This document shows, piece by piece, positions 1-7,419 of a stretch of DNA of 64,000 nt. Source of the stretch: Curtobacterium sp. 9128 (GTDB lineage: Bacteria > Actinomycetota > Actinomycetes > Actinomycetales > Microbacteriaceae); NCBI RefSeq assembly GCF_007673775.1, contig NZ_VEAF01000005.1:363052-427051 (forward strand), read 5' to 3'. Positions within the stretch are counted from its first letter, which is position 1. Each line of letters opens with the position of its first letter. The notes below the pieces were generated by a model. It did not search any database. It was not told the DNA's origin and was given only the letters and a program-made list of their open reading frames with translations. The position numbers and the translations under genes were made by a program.

Positions 1-642
1 CAGATGCAGCCCGACGACGCCGCCGACCTCCTCGCCGAGCTCTCCGACGAGCGGAGCGAAGCCCTCCTGCAGCTCATGGAGCCGGAGGAGGCGCAGGACG
101 TCCGCATGCTCCTGGAGTACGAGCCGGACACCGCCGGTGGTCTCATGACGACGGAGCCGGTGATCGTCTCCGCCGACGCCACCGTCGCGGAGGGGCTCGC
201 GCTCATCCGCCGCCACGAGCTCGCACCGGCGCTCGGCGCGAGCGTCTGCGTCACGCTGCCGCCGTACGAACCGCCGACGGGGCGCTTCCTCGGGCTCGTG
301 CACTTCCAGCGGATGCTGCGCTACCCGCCGAACGAGCGCCTCGGCACGCTCATCGACCAGCAGACCGAGCCCGTGCGGGTCGACGCCAGCGCGGCGGAGG
401 TCACGCGGATCATGGCGACCTACAACCTCGTGTCCGTCCCCGTGGTCGACGACGCCCACCGCCTGGTCGGGGTGGTGACGATCGACGACGTGCTCGACCA
501 CGTCCTGCCCGACGACTGGCGGAGTCAGAGCGACACCGAGGCCGTGGGCGCGGCCAGACCGCGCGCACGCAGCCGCAGGGCTCCGGTGACACCGGGCCGC
601 ACCGCACCGGGAAGGAGGAACGCACGTGGCACGAACGGATGA
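1..642 (+). CDS. MgtE N-domain/CBS-domain protein (5' end outside window)
   Basis: The open frame enters from the left edge, so the start codon and N-terminus are missing. The visible 212 residues begin in a helical MgtE-type N-domain (DDAADLLAELSDE) and continue into two CBS domains, roughly residues 45-105 and 110-170, ending in a basic tail rich in Arg and Pro. No membrane segments follow the CBS pair, so this is the soluble actinobacterial type related to M. tuberculosis Rv1232c rather than a complete MgtE magnesium channel. It probably senses Mg2+ or adenine nucleotides, which is inference. It overlaps the next gene by 17 bp and is likely co-transcribed with it. Confidence 0.8.
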   Translation, partial: QMQPDDAADLLAELSDERSEALLQLMEPEEAQDVRMLLEYEPDTAGGLMTTEPVIVSADATVAEGLALIRRHELAPALGASVCVTLPPYEPPTGRFLGLVHFQRMLRYPPNERLGTLIDQQTEPVRVDASAAEVTRIMATYNLVSVPVVDDAHRLVGVVTIDDVLDHVLPDDWRSQSDTEAVGAARPRARSRRAPVTPGRTAPGRRNARGTNG

Positions 643-1186
643 GAACCGGCGGGAGCGCCAGGACGAGCGCCTCGACTCCCCGAAGGGCATGCGCACCCGC
701 GTGCTCCCCACCCGACGCCGGAACGGCCGTGGTGACGCCTTCGGCCGCGCGACCGAGGGCATCGCCCGGGCGATGGGCACGCCCTGGTTCCTCGTCGGCC
801 TGACGCTCTTCTGCGCCGTCTGGATGGGCTGGAACACGCTCCTGCCGAAGGCGCTCCAGTTCGACTCCGCCGCGATCGGCTTCACGGCGCTGACCCTGGT
901 GCTCTCGCTCCAGGCCTCGTACGCGGCGCCGCTCATCCTGCTCGCGCAGAACCGGCAGGACGACCGCGACCGGGTGCAGTTCGAGCAGGACCGGCAGCGC
1001 GCGGAGCGGACCCTCGCCGACACGGAGTACCTGGCCCGCGAGGTCGTGGCACTCCGCCTGGCGATGCGGGACATGGCGTCGAAGGACTTCATCCGCGCCG
1101 AACTCCGCTCGCTGCTCGAGGAACTCGACCGCCGCGACGCAATCGACGACGGCGAACCGGAGCGGCAGGCGGAAGCGCGTGGCTGA
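626..1186 (+). CDS. DUF1003 membrane protein
   Basis: The 186-residue protein has a basic N-terminus, two membrane helices (about 53-70 and 84-107) and a charged, probably coiled-coil tail from about 110. The family signatures PWFLVGLTLF, W..WN and SLQASYAAPLILLAQNRQ are present. DUF1003 proteins have no established function. The GTG start follows AAGGAGGAACGCAC, a strong ribosome binding site inside the end of the MgtE-like gene. The stop overlaps the start of the Mrp gene, so the three genes look translationally coupled; the same trio is common in actinobacteria. Confidence 0.88.
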   Translation: MARTDENRRERQDERLDSPKGMRTRVLPTRRRNGRGDAFGRATEGIARAMGTPWFLVGLTLFCAVWMGWNTLLPKALQFDSAAIGFTALTLVLSLQASYAAPLILLAQNRQDDRDRVQFEQDRQRAERTLADTEYLAREVVALRLAMRDMASKDFIRAELRSLLEELDRRDAIDDGEPERQAEARG

Positions 1187-2345
1187 CGCCACGCTCCCCA
1201 CGGACGACCAGCAGCTCGGCGCCGCCGTCCTCGCTGCGCTCGGTCGCGTCGTGGACCCCGAGATCCGCCGCCCCGTCACGGAGCTCGACATGATCCGTGG
1301 TGTCGACGTGCAGCCGGGAGGCTCGGTGCGCGTCGACCTGCAGCTCACGATCGTCGGGTGTCCGGCCGCCGACACCATCGAGCGCGACGTCCGGTCTGCC
1401 GCCGGCTCCGTCGCCGGGGTGCACAGCGTCGCCGTCGACGTGTCCGTGATGGACCCGGCCGTCCGGAAGGCCCTCACCGAGCGACTCCGCGAGGGACGCC
1501 CCCAGGGCGTGCAGTTCACCGCGGACTCCCTGACCCGCGTCGTCGCCGTCACGAGCGGCAAGGGCGGCGTCGGGAAGTCCACCGTGACGGTGAACCTGGC
1601 CGTCGCACTCGCCCGCCGCGGCCTCCGGGTCGGTGTCGTCGACGTCGACGTGCACGGGTTCAGCGTGCCGGGGCTGATGGGCCTCACGGACGAGCACGGC
1701 GTGGCGCCGCGGCCGACCCGGGTGGACAGCATGATCCTGCCGCCGGTCGCCCACGACGTGAAGGTGATCTCGATCGGCATGTTCGTCGACGATGCGTCGA
1801 CCGCGGTCTCCTGGCGCGGGCCGATGCTGCACCGGACCGTGAACCAGTTCCTGTCCGACGTGTGGTTCGGCGACCTCGACGTGCTCCTGCTCGACATGCC
1901 GCCGGGCACCGGGGACGTGGCGATCTCCGTCGGCCAGCTGCTCCCCCACGCCGAGGTGCTCGTCGTGACCACGCCGCAGGCCGCCGCGGCCGACGTCGCC
2001 GAGCGCAGCGGGGTCGTCGCACGGCAGACCGGGCAGCGGGTCGTCGGCGTCGTCGAGAACATGGCGGGACTCGTCCAGCCCGACGGCTCCGTGCTGCACC
2101 TGTTCGGCGAGGGCGGTGGCGCCGAGACCGCCGCTCGGCTCTCCCGGGGACAGGACTCCCCCGTCCCGGTGCTCGGCAGCGTGCCACTCTCGGTCCCGCT
2201 CCGCCAGGGCGGGGACGACGGCCTGCCCGTGGTGCTCGGCGACCCGACGGACCCGGCGGCCGTCGCCCTGACCGCCGTCGCCGACCGACTGGCGATGATG
2301 GGCCGGGGTCTCGCCGGCCGGAAGCTCGGGCTCTCCCTCTCCTGA
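1179..2345 (+). CDS. mrp: Mrp/NBP35-family P-loop ATPase
   Basis: This 388-residue protein has an N-terminal MIP18/DUF59 domain (about 10-95) and a ParA/Mrp ATPase domain with the deviant Walker A SGKGGVGKST at 126-135. Family members act as ATP-dependent Fe-S cluster carriers or scaffolds. The CxxC pair that normally follows ENM in Mrp is absent: the loop reads ENMAGLVQPDGSV before FGEGGG. Actinobacterial Mrp proteins, as I recall the M. tuberculosis one, also lack it, so cluster binding by this loop is doubtful. The C-terminal RGLAGRKLGLSLS is typical of the actinobacterial branch. The GTG start overlaps the DUF1003 stop by 8 bp. Confidence 0.92.
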   Translation: MADATLPTDDQQLGAAVLAALGRVVDPEIRRPVTELDMIRGVDVQPGGSVRVDLQLTIVGCPAADTIERDVRSAAGSVAGVHSVAVDVSVMDPAVRKALTERLREGRPQGVQFTADSLTRVVAVTSGKGGVGKSTVTVNLAVALARRGLRVGVVDVDVHGFSVPGLMGLTDEHGVAPRPTRVDSMILPPVAHDVKVISIGMFVDDASTAVSWRGPMLHRTVNQFLSDVWFGDLDVLLLDMPPGTGDVAISVGQLLPHAEVLVVTTPQAAAADVAERSGVVARQTGQRVVGVVENMAGLVQPDGSVLHLFGEGGGAETAARLSRGQDSPVPVLGSVPLSVPLRQGGDDGLPVVLGDPTDPAAVALTAVADRLAMMGRGLAGRKLGLSLS

Positions 2346-2550
2346 GGCCGTCCGGCGCTGCCGTCCACAGTCGCCGTCCATGGCCGCCGTCCGCAACGGT
2401 CCACGCGGCGCGTCCTGTACGTCCTCTCATGGAAGTCACGGCTCCGGTGCGCGCATTATGCAGGGGTATTCCACAATGCTCCTGCGAATTCAGGGCGCAG
2501 GAGCCCCACCGGGTCGACGACGTCGTCGACCGAAGGACAGGAGAACCCAG

Positions 2551-3861
2551 GTGAACAGGACCACCAGGATCCGGATGGGCGTCGTCGGCGCCCTGGCAGC
2601 AGCGCTCGCAGGGGGAGCGCTCGCTGCCGCACCGGCGACGGCCGCGACCGCCGCCACCACCTGTGCGAGCCCGTGGGCCGCCGGGACCGCATACACCGGC
2701 GGCCAGACGGTCAGTGAGAACGGCACGAACTACACCGCCAACTGGTGGACCCAGGGCGACGACCCCGCGACGCACTCCGGCGCCACGGGGAGCGGGCAGC
2801 CGTGGACCTCGGCCGGCTCGTGCACGGGTGGCACCACCGGCGGCGGGACCGGGGGCGGCACCGGCACGGGAGGCGGCACCACGACGCCGGGGAACGGCAG
2901 CACGGGGAGCGCGAGCGGCCTGGTCTTCAGCCCGTACAAGGACGTCACGGTCAACCTCGACTGGAACACGAACGTGATGAACACCGCCGTCACCGGCACA
3001 CGCATCCCCGTCGTGGGGAGTTCGAACAGCCTGGTGTCGACCAGGGAACCCGGCCTCAAGGCGATCACCCTCGCCTTCGCGACCGGGACCTGCGGCAGCG
3101 AGAACTGGGGCGGGGTCGCGGCCGACGCGTTCGCCAGCGCCAACATCCCGAAGCTCGACGCCGCTGGTGTGAACTACGTCGTCAGCACGGGCGGGGCAGC
3201 AGGACAGTTCAAGTGTTCCGGCACCGCCTTGCAGAGCTTCATCGCCCGGTACGCGTCCCCGCACATGGTCGGCGTCGACTTCGACATCGAGAGCGGCCAG
3301 TCCGCGTCCGACATCCAGAACCTCGTCTCCGCCGCGGCACTGGCACAGACGAAGTACCCGAACCTGCGCTTCTCGTTCACGCTGGCCACCCTCGCCGCGA
3401 GCGACGGATCGTACGGCGGCCTCAACAGCACCGGCGACACGACCGTCAAGGCGATCAAGGCCTCGAGCCTGACGAACTACACCGTCAACCTCATGACGAT
3501 GGACTTCGGCCGCGCCACCTCGGCGAACTGCGTCGTCGTCGGGTCGACGTGCGAGATGGGACAGTCGACCATCCAGGCCGTGACGAACCTGCAGCACACG
3601 TACGGCACGCCCGCGTCGAAGATCGAGGTCACGCCGATGCTCGGGGTGAACGACGCCTCGGACGAGGTCTTCACGCTCGCCGACGCGGACACGGTGTCCG
3701 CCTACGCGAAGTCGCACGGCCTGGCCGGCGTGCACACCTGGTCCCTCGACCGCGACACCCCCTGCGCCACCCCGACGAGCACCGCGTCTGCGACGTGCAG
3801 CTCCGTCTCGGGCACGGCGGCGCTGGCCTGGACCGACCGGTTCCTCGCCGACCTCAAGTAG
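2551..3861 (+). CDS. Secreted GH18 chitinase with chitin-binding module
   Basis: The product is 436 residues from the GTG at 2551, chosen because it is preceded by AGGACAGGAG and opens a clear Sec signal peptide (basic start, alanine-rich core, cleavage near 30-35). A CBM5/12-like chitin-binding module (CASPWAAGTAYTGGQ.V...W) covers about 38-91, followed by a Gly/Thr linker (about 92-122) and a GH18 barrel from about 124. The catalytic motif is VGVDFDIES, with the acid Glu at residue 247. It should hydrolyse chitin outside the cell. The gene stands alone between housekeeping genes and ends at a perfect palindromic terminator. An upstream in-frame extension to 2380 has no ribosome binding site and was not used. 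Confidence 0.9.
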   Translation: MNRTTRIRMGVVGALAAALAGGALAAAPATAATAATTCASPWAAGTAYTGGQTVSENGTNYTANWWTQGDDPATHSGATGSGQPWTSAGSCTGGTTGGGTGGGTGTGGGTTTPGNGSTGSASGLVFSPYKDVTVNLDWNTNVMNTAVTGTRIPVVGSSNSLVSTREPGLKAITLAFATGTCGSENWGGVAADAFASANIPKLDAAGVNYVVSTGGAAGQFKCSGTALQSFIARYASPHMVGVDFDIESGQSASDIQNLVSAAALAQTKYPNLRFSFTLATLAASDGSYGGLNSTGDTTVKAIKASSLTNYTVNLMTMDFGRATSANCVVVGSTCEMGQSTIQAVTNLQHTYGTPASKIEVTPMLGVNDASDEVFTLADADTVSAYAKSHGLAGVHTWSLDRDTPCATPTSTASATCSSVSGTAALAWTDRFLADLK

Positions 3862-3872
3862 TCGTCACCACC

Positions 3873-3922
3873 TGACGGACGGGAGGCCCGGTGCCAGCTG
3901 GCACCGGGCCTCCCGTCCGTCA
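3873..3922. terminator. Perfect 25-bp-arm palindrome, bidirectional terminator
   Basis: The arms 3873-3897 and 3898-3922 are exact reverse complements with no separate loop (centre GTGCCAGCTGGCAC). It lies between the convergent chitinase and tatB genes and can end both. The arms contain GACGGACGGGAGGCCCGG, which recurs in other terminators here. Confidence 0.9.
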
Positions 3923-3932
3923 TCGGCGTGCG

Positions 3933-4301
3933 TCAGGTCGATTCGCTGTCGAAGGGAGCGCGCTCCCCGGGGCCGAGCGGGACCACCGGCGCGGGAGCAC
4001 GGACCTTCGTGGCGGTGACCACCGGCGCGGACACGGCGGCACCGGCCGGCGCGGAGTCGAGCAGGGCGTCCCGGATGATGCGACGCGGGTCGTACTGGCG
4101 CGGATCGAGCTTCTGCCAGTCCACGTCGTCGAAGTCGGGTCCCATCTCCTCGCGCATCCGGTCCTTCGCGGTGTCGGCGAACCGGCGCACCGCCTTCACG
4201 AACTCGGCGAGCTTCTGGGCGTACATCGGCAAGCGCTGCGGCCCGAGCAGGAGCACGGCAATGATCCCGATGATCAGGATCTTGTCGAGCGGGATGTTCA
4301 C
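3933..4301 (-). CDS. tatB: Sec-independent translocase subunit TatB
   Basis: The 122-residue product starts with a single short membrane helix (about 7-22, KILIIGIIAVLLLGPQRLP) ending in the conserved GPxxLP turn, followed by an amphipathic helix (about 24-50) and an unstructured Pro/Ala-rich tail. This is the TatA/B fold; the position beside mrp and the O-methyltransferase, and the long tail, favour TatB. It would work with TatA and TatC in twin-arginine export. The GTG start lies 7 nt after a TAGGCT -10 box, so the mRNA is probably leaderless. It is divergent from the methyltransferase gene with only 62 bp between them. Confidence 0.85.
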   Translation of the reverse strand: MNIPLDKILIIGIIAVLLLGPQRLPMYAQKLAEFVKAVRRFADTAKDRMREEMGPDFDDVDWQKLDPRQYDPRRIIRDALLDSAPAGAAVSAPVVTATKVRAPAPVVPLGPGERAPFDSEST

Positions 4302-4308
4302 ACGAGCG

Positions 4309-4314
4309 AGCCTA
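4309..4314 (-). promoter_or_regulatory. -10 box of tatB, leaderless type
   Basis: TAGGCT on the minus strand ends 7 nt before the tatB GTG, which would place the transcript start at or next to the start codon. Confidence 0.55.
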
Positions 4315-4338
4315 ACCCGAACCGACCGGACTGCACCC

Positions 4339-4344
4339 TAGAGT
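4339..4344 (+). promoter_or_regulatory. -10 box of O-methyltransferase gene
   Basis: TAGAGT lies 19 nt before the GTG at 4364, leaving room for a short leader carrying GAGGAG. It is divergent with the tatB promoter. Confidence 0.45.
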
Positions 4345-4363
4345 TGTCGACCGAGGAGTGTGC

Positions 4364-4996
4364 GTGTCAGAGAAAGAGTCGAACTGGAAGTTCGCGGAGG
4401 ACATCGTCTCCGAGTCCGAGGTGATCGCCCGCGCCCGCGAGCACTCGCTCGAGCTCGGCGTCGAAGCCGTCTCCCCGTCGATCGGGGCGCAGATGAGCGT
4501 CATCGCCGCTGCCTCGCGCGCGACGGGCATCATCGAGATCGGCACCGGCCTCGGCGTCTCCGGCCTGTACCTGCTCGCCGGCGCCCCCGATGCGACCCTC
4601 ACCACGATCGACGTCGAGGTCGACCACCAGCAGTACGCACGTGACGCCTACATCGCCGCCGGCACCGCCCCGTCACGGGTGCGGCTCATCCCCGGCCGGG
4701 CGAACCAGGTGCTCCCCCGCATGAACGAGGCGTCCTACGACGTCGTCCTGGTGGACGCCGACCCCGAGCACGTCATCGAGTACGTCGAGCACGGACTCCG
4801 GTTGGCTCGCCTCGGCGGCACCGTGCTCGTCCCGCATGCCCTGTGGCGCGGGCGGGTCGCCGACCCCGTGCGGCGGGACCGCGCGACGACCGACTTCCGG
4901 CTGCTGCTCACCGAGGTGTCGACCTCGGGCGCCGTGATCAGCTCGCTCTCCCCCGCCGGCGACGGGCTGCTGCAGATGACGAAGGTCACGGCGTAG
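4364..4996 (+). CDS. SAM-dependent O-methyltransferase (class I, COMT-like)
   Basis: The product is about 210 residues with a Rossmann SAM-binding motif IIEIGTGLGVSGLYLL and the acidic ribose-binding segment TTIDVE shortly after, then VVLVDADPEHV, the metal/SAM Asp region of the caffeoyl-CoA/catechol O-methyltransferase family. The substrate is unknown. I use the GTG at 4364 because GAGGAG ends 6 nt upstream; an in-frame GTG at 4358 overlaps that site. A similar gene (Rv1220c) sits beside sigE in Mycobacterium. It is convergent with the ATPase gene, 16 bp apart. Confidence 0.87.
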   Translation: MSEKESNWKFAEDIVSESEVIARAREHSLELGVEAVSPSIGAQMSVIAAASRATGIIEIGTGLGVSGLYLLAGAPDATLTTIDVEVDHQQYARDAYIAAGTAPSRVRLIPGRANQVLPRMNEASYDVVLVDADPEHVIEYVEHGLRLARLGGTVLVPHALWRGRVADPVRRDRATTDFRLLLTEVSTSGAVISSLSPAGDGLLQMTKVTA

Positions 4997-5012
4997 TCCG
5001 TCGCGCCCCGGC

Positions 5013-5735
5013 TCACGCCAGGTGGCGGAGGTAGCGCTCCGGGTGCTCCAGGAACGACCGCTCGTTCCGGACCAGGTCGAGGTCGGCCCAACTGCTCCGA
5101 CGGAGGCCCCACTCGCCCACCTCGTGGATGGTCGCTCCTGGGAACGCCGCGAGCACCGGCGAGTGCGTCGACAAGAGCACCTGCCCGCGGCCGTCGTCGA
5201 CGATCGCCTGCAACAGGCCGATCAGCGCGAGGCACCCCTGGAACGACAGGGCGGACTCGGGCTCGTCGAGGATCCACAGGCCTGGCCACCGCGACCGGTC
5301 GATGACGAAGTCGAGGAAGGACTCCCCGTGGCTCCGCTCGTGGAACACCGGCTCGGGCCGTGCGGTGGGGTGCTGCTCGAGGTAGGTGAAGAAGCCGTGC
5401 ATGGTCTCGGCACGGAGGAAGAACCCGCTCCGTGGAGCCCCAGGATCACGGAGCAGCGTGAGGTGCTCCCAGAGCGAGGACTCGCTCGGGCGCGTGCTGT
5501 GTCCGGCGTTCGTCGAACCGCCCTCCGGACTCATGCCGAAGGCGAGCGCGATCCCCTCGACCAGGGTCGACTTGCCCGCACCGTTCTCCCCGACGACGAT
5601 CGTCACGGTGTCGAGGTCGAGCCCGTCGTCGAGCAGCTGCCGGACGGGGGCGAGCGTCGCGGGCCAGGACCCGCGTGGCATCGGGTCGGCGGCGTGCTCC
5701 TCCACACGGCGGACTGGGCGGCGGGATCGAGGCAC
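5013..5735 (-). CDS. AAA-family ATPase (ABC/SMC-like, single-domain)
   Basis: The 240-residue protein has Walker A GENGAGKST near residues 48-56, Walker B LWILDEPESALS and a switch motif LLSTHSPVLA, the order found in AAA_15/AAA_23 ATPases related to RecF and OLD. There is no nuclease domain and no partner gene next to it, so its role is unclear; stand-alone copies are common in actinobacteria. The GTG at 5735 lies 6 nt after CAGGAT, suggesting a leaderless message; an internal ATG at residue 19 is an alternative. Confidence 0.82.
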   Translation of the reverse strand: MPRSRRPVRRVEEHAADPMPRGSWPATLAPVRQLLDDGLDLDTVTIVVGENGAGKSTLVEGIALAFGMSPEGGSTNAGHSTRPSESSLWEHLTLLRDPGAPRSGFFLRAETMHGFFTYLEQHPTARPEPVFHERSHGESFLDFVIDRSRWPGLWILDEPESALSFQGCLALIGLLQAIVDDGRGQVLLSTHSPVLAAFPGATIHEVGEWGLRRSSWADLDLVRNERSFLEHPERYLRHLA

Positions 5736-5761
5736 ACCCCCATCCTGTCGCCGACCGACGA

Positions 5762-5797
5762 CAACGGGCCCGGAACGTACGCGTTCCGGGCCCGTTG
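5762..5797 (-). terminator. Strong hairpin downstream of the DUF3117 gene
   Basis: CAACGGGCCCGGAACG at 5762-5777 pairs exactly with 5782-5797 around a TACG loop. It lies just after the DUF3117 stop on the minus strand and before the ATPase gene, so the two are separate transcripts. Confidence 0.85.
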
Positions 5798-5815
5798 CAG
5801 TGGTGCGTCGACGAA

Positions 5816-5986
5816 CTAGGCCGAGACGACCTCAGCGAGTGCGTCGTGGAGTTCCTTGGCCTCGGCGTCGTTGACCGAGACGACCAGGCGGCCTCCACCT
5901 TCGAGCGGAACCCGCACGATGATGAGTCGACCCTCCTTAACAGCCTCCATCGGCCCGTCACCGGTCCTCGGCTTCATGGCTGCCAT
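5816..5986 (-). CDS. DUF3117 small protein
   Basis: The 56-residue product starts MAAMKPRTGDGPME and continues through the family signature RVPLEGGGRLVVSVN to an alanine-rich helix. It is a conserved small actinobacterial protein of unknown function. The ATG at 5986 is preceded by GAAAGGGGA at a normal distance; upstream in-frame codons lack a site and extend beyond the family length. A GATAAT box lies about 35 nt upstream and a strong hairpin ends the gene, so this is a monocistronic unit. Confidence 0.9.
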   Translation of the reverse strand: MAAMKPRTGDGPMEAVKEGRLIIVRVPLEGGGRLVVSVNDAEAKELHDALAEVVSA

Positions 5987-6020
5987 CAGATGTCCCCTTT
6001 CGTGCAGTACATGCCCGCCC

Positions 6021-6026
6021 ATTATC
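6021..6026 (-). promoter_or_regulatory. -10 box of DUF3117 gene
   Basis: On the minus strand GATAAT (in GGGATAATGGG) is the best match to TATAAT in this GC-rich stretch. It lies about 35 nt before the start codon. No good -35 is seen. Confidence 0.5.
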
Positions 6027-6101
6027 CCGTACGACAGGGCCAACTGCGAAACTGCCCAGGTTGGGGGGTGCGGATCCCGCCGTTCTCGCGGCCATCCTCC
6101 C

Positions 6102-6107
6102 TACTCT
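6102..6107 (+). promoter_or_regulatory. -10 box of AI-2E permease gene, leaderless type
   Basis: TACTCT ends 6 nt before the GTG at 6114. Confidence 0.5.
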
Positions 6108-6113
6108 GTGATC

Positions 6114-7259
6114 GTGCTGACCATTCCCTCCAAGCGGCGTCCGGACCCTGACGACGCCTCCCGCGATGCCGTCCCGGCGGGTCTGCAGGTCGCCGGGGCG
6201 TTCTCGTGGCGCGTCCTCGTCGTCGTCGCGATGCTCGCCGTCGTCGTCGCGCTCGTGGTCCTGCTCAGCGAGATCGTCGTGCCGTTCCTCATCGCGCTGC
6301 TGGTCTGCGCGCTGCTCGCCCCGATGTCGGCGTTCCTGCAGCGCCACCGCTGGCCGAAGTGGGCCGCGGTGCTGACCTGCCTGGTGGCCGTCGTCGTGGT
6401 GATCGGTGCGCTCGCCCTCGTCGTGACGGCGCAGATCCGGTACGACCTGCCGTCGCTGGAACACCGCCTCGACACCCAGATCCGGTCGCTGCAGACACTC
6501 CTCGACAGTGAGCCGTTCGGCATCACGGCGAAGAAGGTCACCACCTGGGTCTCGAACGGCACGAAGTACCTGCAGTCGCACGCGTCGTCGATCGCCGCCG
6601 GGTTCCAGGAGGCCGGCTCCGGCGCGGTCCACGCGCTCGAGGGCCTGTTCATCATCGTCTTCACGACGATCTTCGTGCTCATCGACGGTCGTCGCATCTG
6701 GGCCTGGGTGGTGCGGCTGTTCCCGCGCCGCGCGCGACCGCGCATCGACGTCGCCGGGGCTGCCGGGTGGCACACGCTCACGAGCTTCATCCGGGTCCAG
6801 CTCGTCGTCGCGATCACGGACGCCCTCGGTGTCGTGATCGGTGCGCTCATCCTGCAGGTGCCGCTGGCGATCCCGATCGGTGTGATCGTCTTCATGGGCG
6901 CGTTCGTCCCCGTCGTCGGCGCGATCGTGGCCGGCAGCGTGGCGGTGCTCGTCGCGCTCGTGTTCAACGGCTGGGTGCCGGCGCTGTTCATGCTCGGCGT
7001 GATCCTCGTCGTGCAGCAGCTCGAGAGCCACGTCCTGCACCCGTTCCTCACCGGCAGCGCCGTCAAGGTCCACCCGCTCGGGGTCGTGCTCGGCGTCACC
7101 GCCGGCACGACCATCGCCGGGGTCGTCGGGGCGTTCTTCGCGGTGCCGTTCATCGCGACCGTGAACGCGATGGTCGTCGCCGCCGCCGCGTGGCGCCCGG
7201 AGGACGCGGTGCCCGACGACCCTGCCGCGGCCGCAGCGCCCACCGACGCCACGCCCTGA
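6114..7259 (+). CDS. AI-2E family transporter (PerM/TqsA-like permease)
   Basis: The 381-residue protein has the family plan: two N-terminal membrane helices close together (about 25-70), a third helix, a soluble extracytoplasmic stretch of about 80 residues, then four or five C-terminal helices including the QLESHVLHPFLTG motif and the conserved GAFFAVPFIA segment. AI-2E proteins export small molecules, and autoinducer-2 in TqsA; the substrate here is unknown. The start is placed at GTG 6114, which follows a TACTCT box by 6 nt; GTG 6108 is also in frame. The Ala/Pro-rich tail ends at the stop. Confidence 0.88.
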   Translation: MLTIPSKRRPDPDDASRDAVPAGLQVAGAFSWRVLVVVAMLAVVVALVVLLSEIVVPFLIALLVCALLAPMSAFLQRHRWPKWAAVLTCLVAVVVVIGALALVVTAQIRYDLPSLEHRLDTQIRSLQTLLDSEPFGITAKKVTTWVSNGTKYLQSHASSIAAGFQEAGSGAVHALEGLFIIVFTTIFVLIDGRRIWAWVVRLFPRRARPRIDVAGAAGWHTLTSFIRVQLVVAITDALGVVIGALILQVPLAIPIGVIVFMGAFVPVVGAIVAGSVAVLVALVFNGWVPALFMLGVILVVQQLESHVLHPFLTGSAVKVHPLGVVLGVTAGTTIAGVVGAFFAVPFIATVNAMVVAAAAWRPEDAVPDDPAAAAAPTDATP

Positions 7260-7324
7260 CCGACACCCCACGCGCGCCGGACCCCGTGGAGTGTCGCTCA
7301 GCGCGTGCGAACGCGAGCGGAGCT

Positions 7325-7408
7325 CCCGCGAGAGCACCCGCGGGAGCACCAGCACGAGCGCCCGCGGCAGCGCCCGCAGGAGCGCCGGCAGGAGCGCCCG
7401 CGGCAGCG
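7325..7408. repeat. Seven 12-bp tandem repeats 3' of the PIG-V-like gene
   Basis: Seven consecutive degenerate dodecamers of consensus CCCGCRGGAGCG run without gaps, starting 11 bp beyond the minus-strand stop at 7420. The core CCCGCGGGAGCA is also part of the 24-bp array at 39877-39996. Confidence 0.85.
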
Positions 7409-7419
7409 CACGCGCCCGG

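Noticed and set aside
410..2404. 664-codon minus-strand frame opposite DUF1003 and mrp
   Set aside because: The opposite strand encodes well-defined proteins with P-loop and membrane motifs. The minus frame gives only Arg/Ser/Pro-rich sequence.
2380..2550. N-terminal extension of the chitinase
   Set aside because: The extra 57 residues lack a ribosome binding site and would bury the signal peptide; GTG 2551 has AGGACAGGAG upstream.
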